In this document: piece by piece, positions 1 to 10,053 of the stretch
How positions within the stretch are numbered: the stretch's first letter is position 1
Layout: every line of letters starts with the position of its first letter
Source of the DNA: Sporolactobacillus inulinus
Lineage (GTDB): Bacteria > Bacillota > Bacilli > Bacillales > Sporolactobacillaceae
Assembly: GCF_006539285.1 (NCBI RefSeq)
Contig: NZ_BJMS01000011.1
Span: 1-51,133, forward strand
Direction: 5' to 3'
Length of the DNA: 51,133 nucleotides
Notes under the pieces: generated by a model
What the model was told of the DNA's origin: nothing
Seen by the model: only the letters and a program-made list of their open reading frames with translations
Databases searched by the model: none
Program-made: the position numbers and the translations under genes

Positions 1-30
1 AGAGCACCTCCGCGTTGTGGACACGCCTTT
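1..30. repeat. Edge of a GC-rich dispersed repeat copy
   Basis: The 12-mer GAGCACCTCCGC at positions 2-13 recurs exactly at 19119-19130, inside the GC-rich intergenic repeat between trpA and ypiA. This looks like the end of a second copy cut off by the window edge. The similarity does not clearly extend beyond the 12-mer. Confidence 0.3.
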
Positions 31-133
31 AGCAAAAGTTCATTTATATAGCGAAAGTTCCACTTTTATGCCGCTAATCCTCGGACAAAAAATTTAAACG
101 TTCTTCCCCTATTCTTCCTTTATAAGAAGGCAC

Positions 134-163
134 AAAAAAAGAGAGGTTCTCCTCTCTTTTTTT
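134..163. terminator. Bidirectional terminator after ilvE
   Basis: The stem is GAGAGG, TTCT loop, CCTCTC, flanked by seven A residues on the left and seven T residues on the right. It would terminate transcription from either side. It lies about 35 bases beyond the ilvE stop codon. Confidence 0.85.
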
Positions 164-196
164 ATGCTTAACCGTTTGATTCGATTCAAGATGATC

Positions 197-1117
197 TTAT
201 TTATCGTAGACCGGTGTGCAAGATTCAGCATATTTCGGATTTTTTCCGATCGTTAAATTAAAGAACAGTTCTTTAATTTGTTTACAAACTTCGCCTTCAT
301 GACCGGTTCCGATCTGACGATGGTCAACGGCAACAATCGGTGTAACTTCCATGGCCGTACCGCTGAAGAAGACCTCATCAGCAACATAGAGTTCAGAACG
401 TGAAATGCTACGTTCTTCAACCTCAATACCTAACTCTTCTTCTGCCAGTTTCATAACAAGATCACGTGTAATTCCTTCAAGAATATTATCTGCCGGCGGA
501 GGGGTAACAAGCTTGCCCTTACGGAAGATGAAGATGTTTTCACCGGAGCCTTCACAAACATGGTCGCCGTCAGTTAAGAAGATCGCTTCATCAAAGCCGG
601 CGCGTTTTGTTTCAAGCGCAGCCAGTGCAGAATTCAAATAAGCAGCCGTCGCTTTCGTACGAGGCGGAAGCTGGTTATTCGAAATCCTTCTCCATGATGT
701 TACACCGACACTCAATTCTGATTTTCCAGCATACTTATTTAGCGGCTGTGTATAAATCACAACCTTTACATCTTTTCCGTCAAGGGTAGGACCGATGTCT
801 AGAGCATCGTTATATACGATTGGACGAAGATAGGTCGTCGTCCTACAATTATTTGCTTTTAATAGATCGATTGTACCTTGGATCAGATCGTCAATTGAAA
901 AATCAAAATCCATATTCACGGTTTTTGCTGATTCTTTCAACCTGTTGTAGTGTTCCTTAAGTTTAAATGCGTATAGCTGCTGTTTTTCATCATCCCAATA
1001 AGCGCGGATGCCCTCAAAAACACCTAGGCCATAATTGAATGCCTTGCTGCGGACGCTGACCTTAACATCGTCCTCTTTTACTATTTTGCCTTGATAATAA
1101 ACATAAGCCTCTGTCAA
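197..1117 (-). CDS. ilvE: Branched-chain amino acid aminotransferase
   Basis: A class IV PLP-dependent aminotransferase of 306 residues, the usual family length. It interconverts valine, leucine and isoleucine with their 2-keto acids using glutamate/2-oxoglutarate in the cytosol. The N-terminal stretch YGLGVFEGIRAY (about 29-40), the PLP lysine in RTKATAAYLNS (K155) and the EGSGENIF motif (about 189-196) are typical. The start is a TTG codon preceded by AAGGAGGAG at a spacing of about seven bases. The gene appears monocistronic, with a terminator at 134-163 and about 280 bases of non-coding DNA upstream. A D-amino acid aminotransferase is less likely given the length and the FEGIRAY motif. 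Confidence 0.93.
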   Translation of the reverse strand: MTEAYVYYQGKIVKEDDVKVSVRSKAFNYGLGVFEGIRAYWDDEKQQLYAFKLKEHYNRLKESAKTVNMDFDFSIDDLIQGTIDLLKANNCRTTTYLRPIVYNDALDIGPTLDGKDVKVVIYTQPLNKYAGKSELSVGVTSWRRISNNQLPPRTKATAAYLNSALAALETKRAGFDEAIFLTDGDHVCEGSGENIFIFRKGKLVTPPPADNILEGITRDLVMKLAEEELGIEVEERSISRSELYVADEVFFSGTAMEVTPIVAVDHRQIGTGHEGEVCKQIKELFFNLTIGKNPKYAESCTPVYDK

Positions 1118-1254
1118 CGCGAACTCCTCCTTGGTTTCTGATAGTAACAGAACGTTCAGACTGCTTTAATTCGGCGTGTAGCCCCAGGTAACTAAAGTGT
1201 TCAAATGTCCTGCCTTTTTTTGTGTACACCTATAATAACATAAATCTTCCAAAA

Positions 1255-1269
1255 TATTTTCTAAAAGTG
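1255..1269 (-). promoter_or_regulatory. Possible CodY-like box upstream of ilvE
   Basis: On the minus strand the sequence CACTTTTAGAAAATA matches 11 of 15 positions of the CodY consensus AATTTTCWGAAAATT. CodY commonly represses branched-chain amino acid genes in Bacilli, which fits ilvE downstream. The region is AT-rich, so a chance match is possible. Confidence 0.3.
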
Positions 1270-1339
1270 AAATTTTTTCTCGAAATCTCGCAAGATTCAA
1301 ACACGCACTTAATTTTTATTATTCATTGTTTTCACGAGC

Positions 1340-1380
1340 AAAAAGGCATCTCAAAGTAAAAACAAACTTTTGAGACACCC
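1340..1380 (-). terminator. Terminator of the glycogen operon
   Basis: Read on the minus strand, GGTGTCTCAAA pairs with TTTGAGATGCC (11 pairs including wobbles) around a T-rich loop and is followed by TTTTT. It lies directly after the stop codon of the GH13 gene, the last gene of the glg transcription unit. Confidence 0.8.
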
Positions 1381-1396
1381 TTTAAGTGACTTTTCA

Positions 1397-3250
1397 TTAC
1401 CGGTCAAAAGGATAATAATGATAGTCCATCGGTTCCGATCGGTTCCCGTTCAGGTCTAGGGACAGCAGACAGGAGCGGATCAGAGAACCATTGGTCTCAT
1501 CTTTCAATTGCTCTAGATTCACATTAACCGAATCGCTCGTTGGGTTTACGAGAAAAACAGTAAATTGATTCATCGCTACGTAACGAAGACAGCCAAATAG
1601 AGGACCGATAGAGAAAGGAAAGAATGCGCCATTCTGCAAGTGTGGATCGCTTCGCCTCGCATGAATTGCTTCCTGAAACACTGCTTTAAGCTGCTGGTTT
1701 TCTTTGCCCCACGGATAGAAACTTCGGTTATCCGGATCCTTTCCGCCAACTACCCCTGCTTCATCACCATAATAGATACACGGAACCCCAGGCAAAGCCA
1801 TTAAAAGCCAAACCGCTAGCTTCAGTTTTCGTTGACTTTCATGAAACACGGTCAGAATGCGTTCTGTATCATGCGTGCCCAAATTGTTCATATTAGCGAG
1901 CAATGCCTCAGGAGGGTAATTTGATTTGAGCGTCATAAAACTTCGTACAGCCTGTCGCGCGTTAATTTTACCATTGATCAGGTTAATAATCAGATCTCGG
2001 AATGGATAGTTCATCACGCCATGAAGCATTCCGCCTTCAAGATAATGACGTCTTTTTCCATAAGCGATTTTATTGGTTGCATCCTCCCACACCTCACCAA
2101 TCAGTACTTTTCGGTCCCCCTTTTTTTCATGCCGATGCAATGCGTTTCGAATGCCGGCAATGAACCCATCGCTCAGTTCATCGGCAACATCAAGACGCCA
2201 TCCGCCGATTCCCATTTCTGTCCACGTATCAATAACGCTTTCTTCAGAATCATAGATGAATTTTTGGTAGGTGATCTTCGCTTTATTAACTGTAGGAAGA
2301 TCCGTTATGCTCCACCAACAGTCGTAATGATCACGGTCGCCGTGAAAAGTAAACCAGTCATGATAAGGTGATAAAGCGTCTTGATAGGCTCCCCCCGATC
2401 CGTAATTTCCGAAGCGGTTAAAGTAGACACTGTCAATGCCTACATGATTGAACACACCGTCCAAAATGATGCGAATCCCAAGTTGCCCTGCCTTAGATAC
2501 AAGTTTTTTAAAGATTTTTTCATCACCGAACATCGGATCAATCTTTCGAAAATCCCCGGTATCATATTTATGATTACTTCGCGCTTCAAAAATGGGACTG
2601 AGATAAATAATGGTTACACCAAGACGCTTTAAATCAACCAGCTGGGCGATAACCCCGCTCAAATTTCCACCGAAGAAGTCCCATCGGGCGATTTTATCAT
2701 TTTTATCACGAATATAGTAAGGGCGATCCTCATCGGTCGCATAGAGAAATGAATTTTTCTTCGGGTGGAGCACGCGATTATGGCGATTGCCGTTAAAAAA
2801 ACGGTCAACAAAAATATGGTAGATGACGCCATTAAGATACCATTCCGGTGCAGGATCAGCGTATTGAAAACAGGTGATTTGATACTGTTCAACTTGACTC
2901 AGTTCTGAAACGATACGTCCCTCACCGCCAAACAAGTCGGCAGCCTTGCAATAATATAGGGTTTGACGATTCCCATCTTCCTGAAAAGTGATTCGAAAAT
3001 GATAGAAATAAAGACCCGGTGTACCCTCAGTTCTGAATTTGCAGGTGAAGCGTCGGCTTGCATCCGCTGCCTGTTTCATCTGCACTTCGTGAAAAGGGTG
3101 CCCATCTTTCTGAATCACTAAGTTGACTTCACCAATGGCATCCGGTTCAACGAGGATTGAAAAATAAATCACAGATCCGATTCGCACTGCGCCAAATGGA
3201 CGGCGATACTGCTCGGACCAAGAATTGAAATAAACCAGCGGAACCCCCAT
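1397..3250 (-). CDS. GH13 alpha-glucan hydrolase (neopullulanase/cyclomaltodextrinase-like)
   Basis: A 617-residue protein with an N-terminal beta-sandwich-like region (about 1-120) and a GH13 catalytic barrel. The four GH13 regions are visible: DGVFNH (264-269), GWRLDVADE (350-358, nucleophile Asp354), GEVW (385-388, acid/base Glu386) and THD (459-461). No signal peptide is seen, so it should be cytosolic and act on alpha-glucans or maltodextrins. It follows glgP by 33 bases in the same orientation and ends at a strong terminator, so it is probably the last gene of the glycogen operon and may help debranch or trim phosphorylase limit products. Exact specificity cannot be read from the sequence. 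The ATG is preceded by AAGGA. Confidence 0.85.
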   Translation of the reverse strand: MGVPLVYFNSWSEQYRRPFGAVRIGSVIYFSILVEPDAIGEVNLVIQKDGHPFHEVQMKQAADASRRFTCKFRTEGTPGLYFYHFRITFQEDGNRQTLYYCKAADLFGGEGRIVSELSQVEQYQITCFQYADPAPEWYLNGVIYHIFVDRFFNGNRHNRVLHPKKNSFLYATDEDRPYYIRDKNDKIARWDFFGGNLSGVIAQLVDLKRLGVTIIYLSPIFEARSNHKYDTGDFRKIDPMFGDEKIFKKLVSKAGQLGIRIILDGVFNHVGIDSVYFNRFGNYGSGGAYQDALSPYHDWFTFHGDRDHYDCWWSITDLPTVNKAKITYQKFIYDSEESVIDTWTEMGIGGWRLDVADELSDGFIAGIRNALHRHEKKGDRKVLIGEVWEDATNKIAYGKRRHYLEGGMLHGVMNYPFRDLIINLINGKINARQAVRSFMTLKSNYPPEALLANMNNLGTHDTERILTVFHESQRKLKLAVWLLMALPGVPCIYYGDEAGVVGGKDPDNRSFYPWGKENQQLKAVFQEAIHARRSDPHLQNGAFFPFSIGPLFGCLRYVAMNQFTVFLVNPTSDSVNVNLEQLKDETNGSLIRSCLLSLDLNGNRSEPMDYHYYPFDR

Positions 3251-3283
3251 ACAGCATTCCTTCTTTCTTAACTTCGATCAACG

Positions 3284-5695
3284 TTAAATCCGATGAACCT
3301 TTGATGAAACGTCCCAAATCTGACTCGCATATTGCTGAACCGTATAATCGGACGAAAAAATACCCGCACTCGCAATATTGATGAGTGCCATTTTCTGCCA
3401 GATCAACGAATCACGATAGAGCCGGTCGATTCGTTCTTGAGCAGCAGCGTAATCGTCAAAGTCCCGAAGAACAAAGTACTCATCGCCATAGCGAACGAGG
3501 GAATCGAAAATCGCATACCCTTCTGCTTCTGCCCCGGGAATTGTGCCGTCAATCAACGCATTCAAGACGCGGTGAAGCACTTGATTTTTTTCATAGTAGT
3601 CGTGCGCGTGGTAGGTTCCGTCCTTATAGTAGTGATAGACTTCATCCGTTCTCAATCCAAAGAGTACAATATTATCTTCACCAACATGCTCCCTAATTTC
3701 GACATTAGCACCGTCCAAAGTTGCTAGAGTAACAGCCCCGTTCAGCATCAGTTTCATATTGCTCGTCCCGGATGCCTCTTTTGATGCAAGAGAAATCTGT
3801 TCGCTAACATCAGCCGCTGGAATGATCCTCTCTGCCAGCGACACACCGTAATTTTCAACGAATACGAGCTTCAATTTGTCATGGATGTCGGGATCATGGT
3901 TAATCAGCTCAGCGACTGAATTGATCAGCTTAATGATCTGTTTTGCGTAAGTATAGCTGGGCGCTGCTTTGGCACCAAAAATGAAGACACGTGGATGAAG
4001 ATCTGCTTCCGGGTGTTCTTTCAGCTTAAAATACAAACTGAGTATGTGGAGCAAATTCAGTAATTGCCGTTTATAGGCGTGAAGTCTCTTTATTTGTACA
4101 TCGAAGATTGCTTCGGGATTGATTTCCAATCCCATGCTCTCTTCAACAAACCGAGCAAATCGAACTTTATTTTGACGTTTCACTTCCGCTAGTTCTTGCA
4201 ATGTCCTTTTATCTTCACGAAACGCCTTCAGCATTTTTAATTCAGTTGGCATGGTCGCCCATTCATTGCCGATTTTTCGATCAATTAAATGACGCAGCGG
4301 TTCATTAGCCAGCATCAACCAGCGCCGCTGGGTGATGCCATTGGTCTTATTATTAAACTTCGACGGATAGATCAGATAGAATGGATGAAGCACCTTTTCT
4401 TTTAAAATGTTTGTATGAAGCTGAGCGACGCCATTGATACTGTGACTGCCAATAATAGCCATATGCGCCATCCTCACATGCCCGCCTTCTACGATTCGCG
4501 TGCTCTGAATCAGATCCGTATCGAACAGCCGCCCCATTTCCATTACATAACGGCGATCAATTTCGCAAATAATCTGTACAATTCTCGGCAGAAGCGTTTG
4601 GATCATTTCAATCGGCCATTTTTCCATGGCTTCGGTCATAATCGTATGGTTGGTATAGCTCATGGTATTGATGGTTAAATGCCATGCATGTTCCCAATCC
4701 ATATGCTCTTCATCAAGTAGAATGCGCATGAGTTCCGGAATACACAGAGCCGGATGAGTATCATTAATGTGAATGGCGACTTTTTCCGCCAAATGCTCGA
4801 TACCAAGATGCATTTTTTTATAATGGCGGATGATGCTCTGCACACCTGCGGATACGAAGAAGTATTCTTGTTTTAAGCGCAGCAGCCGTCCTTCATAATT
4901 TGAATCATCTGGATAAAGCACTTCTGATATACTTTCTATTTCATTGCGTTGATGGATAAAAGACCAATAGTCCGTGCTCTCATCTTGAGGAGGCACTTCC
5001 GCAGACCATAATCTCAGCGTATTGACAATCTCATTATTAAATCCGATAACCGCACTGTCATAAGGAACAGCCAGCACTTCTTGAGCATCTTCATAATGCG
5101 GTACGAGATATCCTTTACCTGAATGTTCCAGCCATACATGACCATAAAAGCGTACCGTAACCGCAGCATGCATCTTCCTTGTTTCCCATACATTACCATT
5201 CTGCAACCAGTTTTCAGGAAGTTCGACCTGATAACCATTAACAAACTTTTGCTTAAATAGGCCATATTTATAGCGTATCCCGTTGCCGTGAGCCGGTATT
5301 TCACTTGTCGCCATTGAGTCTATAAAGCAAGCAGCTAAGCGCCCCAATCCCCCATTGCCTAATCCTGGATCCGGTTCAATTTGGACCAGCGCTTCGAGAT
5401 CAATGCCTAAATCACTCAATCCGTCACGTACCGTTTCCAAAATTCCTAAATTCAAAAGGTTGCTCTTCAGCATGCGTCCAAGCAGAAATTCCATAGAAAA
5501 ATAGTAAACTTGTTTCTTTCCCTTCTCGATGTACGCTTGATTTGTCCTGCTCCAATTTTTGGCAACGTAAGAACGAATTAAGTTCCCTAACGTAAAAAAC
5601 TGCTCTGTTGCTTCTGATTCCTTCAAACCCATTGAATAGACTTCAGTGAGCATTTTTTTGAAATCCTCTTTAAATTTACGCTTCGACAGATCCAT
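3284..5695 (-). CDS. glgP: Glycogen phosphorylase
   Basis: A GT35 enzyme of 803 residues, the normal length for bacterial GlgP. It releases glucose-1-phosphate from the non-reducing ends of glycogen. Diagnostic blocks include EPDPGLGNGGLGRLAACF near residue 105 and the PLP-binding motif EASGTSNMK near residue 646, whose lysine carries the cofactor. The ATG start is preceded by AAGGATGG. It lies between glgD upstream (223-base gap) and the GH13 gene downstream (33-base gap). It is the catabolic member of the operon. Confidence 0.96.
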   Translation of the reverse strand: MDLSKRKFKEDFKKMLTEVYSMGLKESEATEQFFTLGNLIRSYVAKNWSRTNQAYIEKGKKQVYYFSMEFLLGRMLKSNLLNLGILETVRDGLSDLGIDLEALVQIEPDPGLGNGGLGRLAACFIDSMATSEIPAHGNGIRYKYGLFKQKFVNGYQVELPENWLQNGNVWETRKMHAAVTVRFYGHVWLEHSGKGYLVPHYEDAQEVLAVPYDSAVIGFNNEIVNTLRLWSAEVPPQDESTDYWSFIHQRNEIESISEVLYPDDSNYEGRLLRLKQEYFFVSAGVQSIIRHYKKMHLGIEHLAEKVAIHINDTHPALCIPELMRILLDEEHMDWEHAWHLTINTMSYTNHTIMTEAMEKWPIEMIQTLLPRIVQIICEIDRRYVMEMGRLFDTDLIQSTRIVEGGHVRMAHMAIIGSHSINGVAQLHTNILKEKVLHPFYLIYPSKFNNKTNGITQRRWLMLANEPLRHLIDRKIGNEWATMPTELKMLKAFREDKRTLQELAEVKRQNKVRFARFVEESMGLEINPEAIFDVQIKRLHAYKRQLLNLLHILSLYFKLKEHPEADLHPRVFIFGAKAAPSYTYAKQIIKLINSVAELINHDPDIHDKLKLVFVENYGVSLAERIIPAADVSEQISLASKEASGTSNMKLMLNGAVTLATLDGANVEIREHVGEDNIVLFGLRTDEVYHYYKDGTYHAHDYYEKNQVLHRVLNALIDGTIPGAEAEGYAIFDSLVRYGDEYFVLRDFDDYAAAQERIDRLYRDSLIWQKMALINIASAGIFSSDYTVQQYASQIWDVSSKVHRI

Positions 5696-5918
5696 AATTG
5701 ACCATCCTTAATTCATCATAATCGTTCTAAAGAGACCGATAAGTCGATAAAGAAAACTAGGTAAAGCCAACTGCTTGGGGCGCTTGCTAAGATTTCATTG
5801 CAATGCCGACATTGCGGACGGCTGTATGAAAAATCGATCATTTGGGTTTGCAGTCAAATTTACACGAACGATGATTCCTATTCTTACCAAAAGGAGCTAA
5901 ATTTAAAAGAACAATTAA
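5696..5918. other. Intergenic gap inside the glycogen operon
   Basis: This 223-base spacer between glgD and glgP contains no convincing open frame, terminator or consensus promoter. The AAGGATGG ribosome-binding site of glgP lies at its left edge. Confidence 0.5.
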
Positions 5919-7157
5919 TTAATAGTGATGAAAAAAGTCTTTAGAAGACTGCTTGCTGTCCACTTCCGAAATCGACTTACCTATATTTGTCAGACGCGTG
6001 AAATCTCCTTCCACAATTCGACTGATCACTGAATTTTTCTCAATAACAATCGGATTTGCTTGCGTACCGATTAATTTAGTATTCGGTTCAATGCGTACAT
6101 TTTTATCAAGAATAACGTAATGCAGCTCGGCTCCGCTGCCAATCGAGCTTCCCTGCATCACCACGGAGCTATTGAGCACCGTTTTTTTCTCAATCAGAAC
6201 ATTGCGAAAAATAACTGAATGAGCAACTTCTCCATGAATGATGCAGCCATTTGCAATCAGCGAGTCGGTGACATCTGAAGAGCGTGAATAAAAGGTTGGG
6301 GCTTCGTTCTTTACTTTTGTATGAATATGCTGACTCCCCTTCAATAAGGCTAATAGATTTGAATCGTGCAGCATATCCATGTTTGCTTCATAAAATGAGC
6401 GAACCGAGTGGATATTCTTCATGTATCCGGTATATTCAAAGCCATTTGATGGAAGGGCGATGATCGCTTGATGAAGCAAGTCGCTTAAATTGCAGTGTTC
6501 ATTTTCAGCGACTCCATTGCGAATTAATTTGGTAAGCAGCTCTGTCTTTAAGAGATAAATTTCCATATTCATGTACACATGGTCAGTCTTGTCATGCAGG
6601 ACACTTGACTTCAACCCGCGTACCCTTCCGTCTTCATCGATCGTCAGACAGGCTGTATTTTGATCATCATTATCGATGTTTTCCATTGACTTATACACAA
6701 CCGTAACCTCCGCGCCTTGTTCAATATGATGGCGCAGGATGGCCTGCACATCAATCGCACACAACATACGGGTACCCATAACAACGGTATACTCGGATTC
6801 CGACTTATCGAAGAACTCGATATTGTTATAGTAATTAAGCAGATCCCCTTCAGCACTGTATCTGTTCGCTCTTCGATCAAGGCGTGGATCAGAGAAGAAA
6901 AATAGTCCGCCATAAATACTGTCTAGACCCCATTCCTTCCCGCTTCGTACATGATCATAAATCGAACGCAGATTGTCATGAGTAAATACACCGATCGTAT
7001 CGACACCAGCCGTAGTCAGATTGGTCAATGGAAAATCGATCAGTCGATATCTGCTGCAAAAAGGCAGGCTGGCAATGGGGCGATGACGTGTCAATGGATC
7101 GATCGCCGATTTAGATTCCGTCAAATTTAAAATGCCGCAAATTTTATTCCGCCTCAT
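5919..7157 (-). CDS. glgD: GlgD, ADP-glucose pyrophosphorylase-like subunit
   Basis: A 412-residue paralogue of GlgC. The nucleotidyltransferase N-terminus is degenerate: where GlgC has AGGQGSRLG, this protein has an unrelated stretch ([16 protein letters not shown]), while the following [16 protein letters not shown] block is kept. The C-terminal half holds hexapeptide-repeat sequence of the left-handed beta helix. GlgD is generally non-catalytic or weakly catalytic and modulates GlgC in a heterotetramer. The second of two adjacent ATG codons has the better distance from GGAGGG. The first bases overlap the end of glgC, implying translational coupling. Confidence 0.93.
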   Translation of the reverse strand: MRRNKICGILNLTESKSAIDPLTRHRPIASLPFCSRYRLIDFPLTNLTTAGVDTIGVFTHDNLRSIYDHVRSGKEWGLDSIYGGLFFFSDPRLDRRANRYSAEGDLLNYYNNIEFFDKSESEYTVVMGTRMLCAIDVQAILRHHIEQGAEVTVVYKSMENIDNDDQNTACLTIDEDGRVRGLKSSVLHDKTDHVYMNMEIYLLKTELLTKLIRNGVAENEHCNLSDLLHQAIIALPSNGFEYTGYMKNIHSVRSFYEANMDMLHDSNLLALLKGSQHIHTKVKNEAPTFYSRSSDVTDSLIANGCIIHGEVAHSVIFRNVLIEKKTVLNSSVVMQGSSIGSGAELHYVILDKNVRIEPNTKLIGTQANPIVIEKNSVISRIVEGDFTRLTNIGKSISEVDSKQSSKDFFHHY

Positions 7158-8289
7158 CATTTAGCCCTCCCACAATTTCGTTGTACCCAACAACTGCAAT
7201 CGATGAATCGCCAACCACTTGCGCATGATCCGCAAATACCGCATGTTCTCCGACAATTGCGTGATCAATAACGACATGTTTGCCAATGACCGTATTGGCC
7301 ATGACGATTGAATCCTTAATCACTGAGCCTGTTCCGATTTTCACATTTTGCGAAATAATCGAATGATCGATTTCTCCTGATATATAGCAGCCATCAACGA
7401 TCAATGACTCTTGAACCCTCGCGTCTTTGGAAAGGTAATGAGGCGGGGCTACTGGATTCTTTGAATAGATACGCCAATGCTTATCGCGAATACTAAGTTC
7501 ATGGTCGGGATTGATAAACGCCATATTTGCTTCCCACAGGCTCTCAATGGTTCCAACGTCTTTCCAGTACCCGTTAAATGAATAGGCAAACACATTTTCT
7601 CCATTTGCAAGAAAAGTCGGAATCACATTTTTTCCGAAATCATCCATGTTCTGACCCGTTGCATGACTTTCCGTCAAGTAGCGGCGCAGGACATCCCATG
7701 AAAAAATATAGATTCCCATTGAAGCCAGATTGCTCTTAGGCTTCTCCGGTTTCTCTTCAAAGTCGATAATTCGATCCGTGTTATCGGTATTCATAATGCC
7801 AAATCGCGAAGCCTCATCAAGTGGCACATGGATAACCGCAACGGTCGCGGATGCTTTCTTGCATTTATGAAAATTCAGCATATGCTCATAGTCCATTTTA
7901 TATATGTGATCCCCGGACAAGATTAATAAATAGGTCGGGTGATGACTGTCGATATAACTTATATTTTGATAGATCGCATGAGCGGTGCCCTTAAACCATT
8001 TTTCTCCATCAAGACTTGAATGCGGCTGCAGGATGGTGACGCCACCATCCTTATGATCAAGACCCCAATGGGCACCATTGCCAATATGGCTATTCAATTC
8101 AAGGGGCTGATATTGAGTAACTACACCGATTGTACGCACACCGGAATTGGAGCAGTTACTTAAAGAAAAATCGATAATTCGGTATTTTCCGCCAAAAGGT
8201 ACTGCTGGTTTTGCAATCGTTCGCGTCAGCTTGCCCAAACGCGATCCTTGACCTCCCGCCAAAATCATTGCAATCATTTCGTTTTTCAT
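7144..8289 (-). CDS. glgC: Glucose-1-phosphate adenylyltransferase, catalytic subunit
   Basis: A 381-residue ADP-glucose pyrophosphorylase that makes ADP-glucose from ATP and glucose-1-phosphate, the committed step of glycogen synthesis. The catalytic [11 protein letters not shown] loop (about 13-23), [15 protein letters not shown] (about 27-41) and [10 protein letters not shown] (about 124-133) are present, followed by a hexapeptide beta helix. The gene overlaps glgD. The ATG at 8289 has no close ribosome-binding site; the strong AAGGAGG lies about 40 bases upstream in front of a short open leader whose stop overlaps this ATG. An alternative start is the ATG four codons downstream. Confidence 0.94.
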   Translation of the reverse strand: MKNEMIAMILAGGQGSRLGKLTRTIAKPAVPFGGKYRIIDFSLSNCSNSGVRTIGVVTQYQPLELNSHIGNGAHWGLDHKDGGVTILQPHSSLDGEKWFKGTAHAIYQNISYIDSHHPTYLLILSGDHIYKMDYEHMLNFHKCKKASATVAVIHVPLDEASRFGIMNTDNTDRIIDFEEKPEKPKSNLASMGIYIFSWDVLRRYLTESHATGQNMDDFGKNVIPTFLANGENVFAYSFNGYWKDVGTIESLWEANMAFINPDHELSIRDKHWRIYSKNPVAPPHYLSKDARVQESLIVDGCYISGEIDHSIISQNVKIGTGSVIKDSIVMANTVIGKHVVIDHAIVGEHAVFADHAQVVGDSSIAVVGYNEIVGGLNDEAE

Positions 8290-8580
8290 ATCATTTGGAA
8301 AAAGATTGGTGCAACCACCTTCTTCCGCACACCTCCTTCATCCTGTAAAAGTGACGTTAGTTCATCTTATGAGAATCATTGGAAAATCATATTTAAATTG
8401 AGCAGGATCTTATAAAAAAATTAATTATACGGATGCGTTTTCAATCTTTGTTAAATCAGTCACTGCAAAAGAAGAACGTAGCTATTGTAAAAAAAAGAAA
8501 GCCTTGACTTAGGATTATTAAAACCATAATGGGGTCAAAACAGATCGATGGTTTCTTCATCGCTGACTCTTTTCTTTCTG
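8290..8580. other. Gap between glgA and glgC with a putative leader
   Basis: This 290-base spacer separates glgA from glgC. Its glgC-proximal end has a strong AAGGAGG (minus strand, about 8330-8336) too far from glgC to serve it directly. Short frames starting at GTG codons after it end at or near the glgC start, one at an ATATGA overlap. No terminator or convincing sigma-A promoter was seen. Confidence 0.35.
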
Positions 8581-10008
8581 TCACTGGACAATACGACGAT
8601 ACAGGTTTATATAGTCATTGGCTGACTGATCCCAACCAAAATCCAGTCCCATTGCACGATTTGTCAGTTCATCGAATACACGGCGATTGTTGCGGAATAG
8701 ATGAATCGCTCGTTCAATGGTATACAGCATGTCATGGGCATTATAATTGGTAAAGCTGAAGCCATTTCCTTCATGTGTAAACGCATTATAAGGAGCGACC
8801 GTATCTTTTAATCCACCGGTTTCGCGAACAATTGGCAGGCTGCCGTAACGCATGGCCAATAACTGACCAATCCCACACGGTTCAAATTTTGAAGGCATAA
8901 GAAACAGGTCAGATCCCGCATAAATTTTTCTTGCCAAGGAATCATCAAAATAGATATTCACTGAAACGGCATTCGGATAGCAATCGGCAAGCCATTTAAA
9001 TGCATCCTCATAATTACGTTCCCCCGTTCCCAGCAGCACAAATTGGACATCGAGCTTCATGATTTCATGAAACACCCTTAGAACAAGGTCAATGCCTTTT
9101 TGGTCAGTTAGTCGGGTAATCATGGCAATCATCGGTGTCGCTTCATGAACAGGCAGGCCAAGGTCACTTTGCAACGCCCTTTTATTTGCTTGTTTTGCTT
9201 GAGTATCACTGTACGGTTCATAAAGCGCTTGATCCGTTAGAGGATTGTAAAGTTCTCGATCAATACCATTAATAATCCCGGATAATTTATCATGATTCCA
9301 GCGCAAGAAACCATCTAGTTTTTCGCCAAAATAGGGATATTGAATTTCCTGTGCATAGGTTGGGCTGACTGTTGTCAGTAGATCTGAGTAGGCTAATCCT
9401 GCCTTCATATAACTGACATGATCATAGAATTCTAAACCATCTTTATGAAAATAGGTTTGATCTAAACCGAGAAGATCGCCGAGTACAGATTTAGGAAAAA
9501 CACCTTGGTAACGTAAATTATGGATGGTAAAGAGGGTACGAATGTTTTGATAGAAAGGGTTGCTGCTATAATGCGCACGAAGAAACACGCTGATTAATCC
9601 CGTCTGCCAGTCGTGACAATGAATCAGATCTGTTTTTTTTGCTAAATGAGGCAAAAGCTCAAGTACTGCGCGAGCGAAAAAAGCAAACCGTTCTCCATCA
9701 TCCGCGTAGCCGTAACTACCCGAACGCTTAAAATAGTACTCATTGTCTAGAAGGTAATAATCAATGCCCGCTTCCTTACAATAAAAAACACCACAGTATT
9801 GATTTCGCCATCCTAGTGGAACATAAATATACTTCAGGTAAGTGATCCGGTTATTAAAGTTAGCATTAAGATCCATATATTTGGGCAGAACGACACTGAC
9901 AGACACCCCGTCCCTTTGCAAGGCTTTAGGCAGTGCACCAATGACATCACCTAATCCTCCGGTTTTAATAAAGGGGGCACTTTCAGACGCAGCAAACAGA
10001 ACATTCAT
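8581..10008 (-). CDS. glgA: Glycogen synthase (ADP-glucose)
   Basis: A GT5 enzyme of 475 residues, the usual length for bacterial GlgA. It transfers glucose from ADP-glucose to the growing alpha-1,4 chain. The N-terminal KTGGLGDVIGALPKAL motif (about 16-31) binds ADP-glucose, and the C-terminal Rossmann half contains FEPCGIGQLLAMRYG (about 377-391) with the conserved glutamate. The ATG follows AGGAG with good spacing. The gene sits between glgB and glgC, whereas B. subtilis has it after glgD. Confidence 0.96.
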   Translation of the reverse strand: MNVLFAASESAPFIKTGGLGDVIGALPKALQRDGVSVSVVLPKYMDLNANFNNRITYLKYIYVPLGWRNQYCGVFYCKEAGIDYYLLDNEYYFKRSGSYGYADDGERFAFFARAVLELLPHLAKKTDLIHCHDWQTGLISVFLRAHYSSNPFYQNIRTLFTIHNLRYQGVFPKSVLGDLLGLDQTYFHKDGLEFYDHVSYMKAGLAYSDLLTTVSPTYAQEIQYPYFGEKLDGFLRWNHDKLSGIINGIDRELYNPLTDQALYEPYSDTQAKQANKRALQSDLGLPVHEATPMIAMITRLTDQKGIDLVLRVFHEIMKLDVQFVLLGTGERNYEDAFKWLADCYPNAVSVNIYFDDSLARKIYAGSDLFLMPSKFEPCGIGQLLAMRYGSLPIVRETGGLKDTVAPYNAFTHEGNGFSFTNYNAHDMLYTIERAIHLFRNNRRVFDELTNRAMGLDFGWDQSANDYINLYRRIVQ

Positions 10009-10053
10009 CTCTCTCTCTCCTTTTCATGGACACAGACCGTTGTTATTTTTGTT

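Noticed and set aside
2021-2371. A 116-codon plus-strand frame antisense to the GH13 gene
   Set aside because: It overlaps a clear GH13 catalytic domain on the other strand and has no recognisable features.
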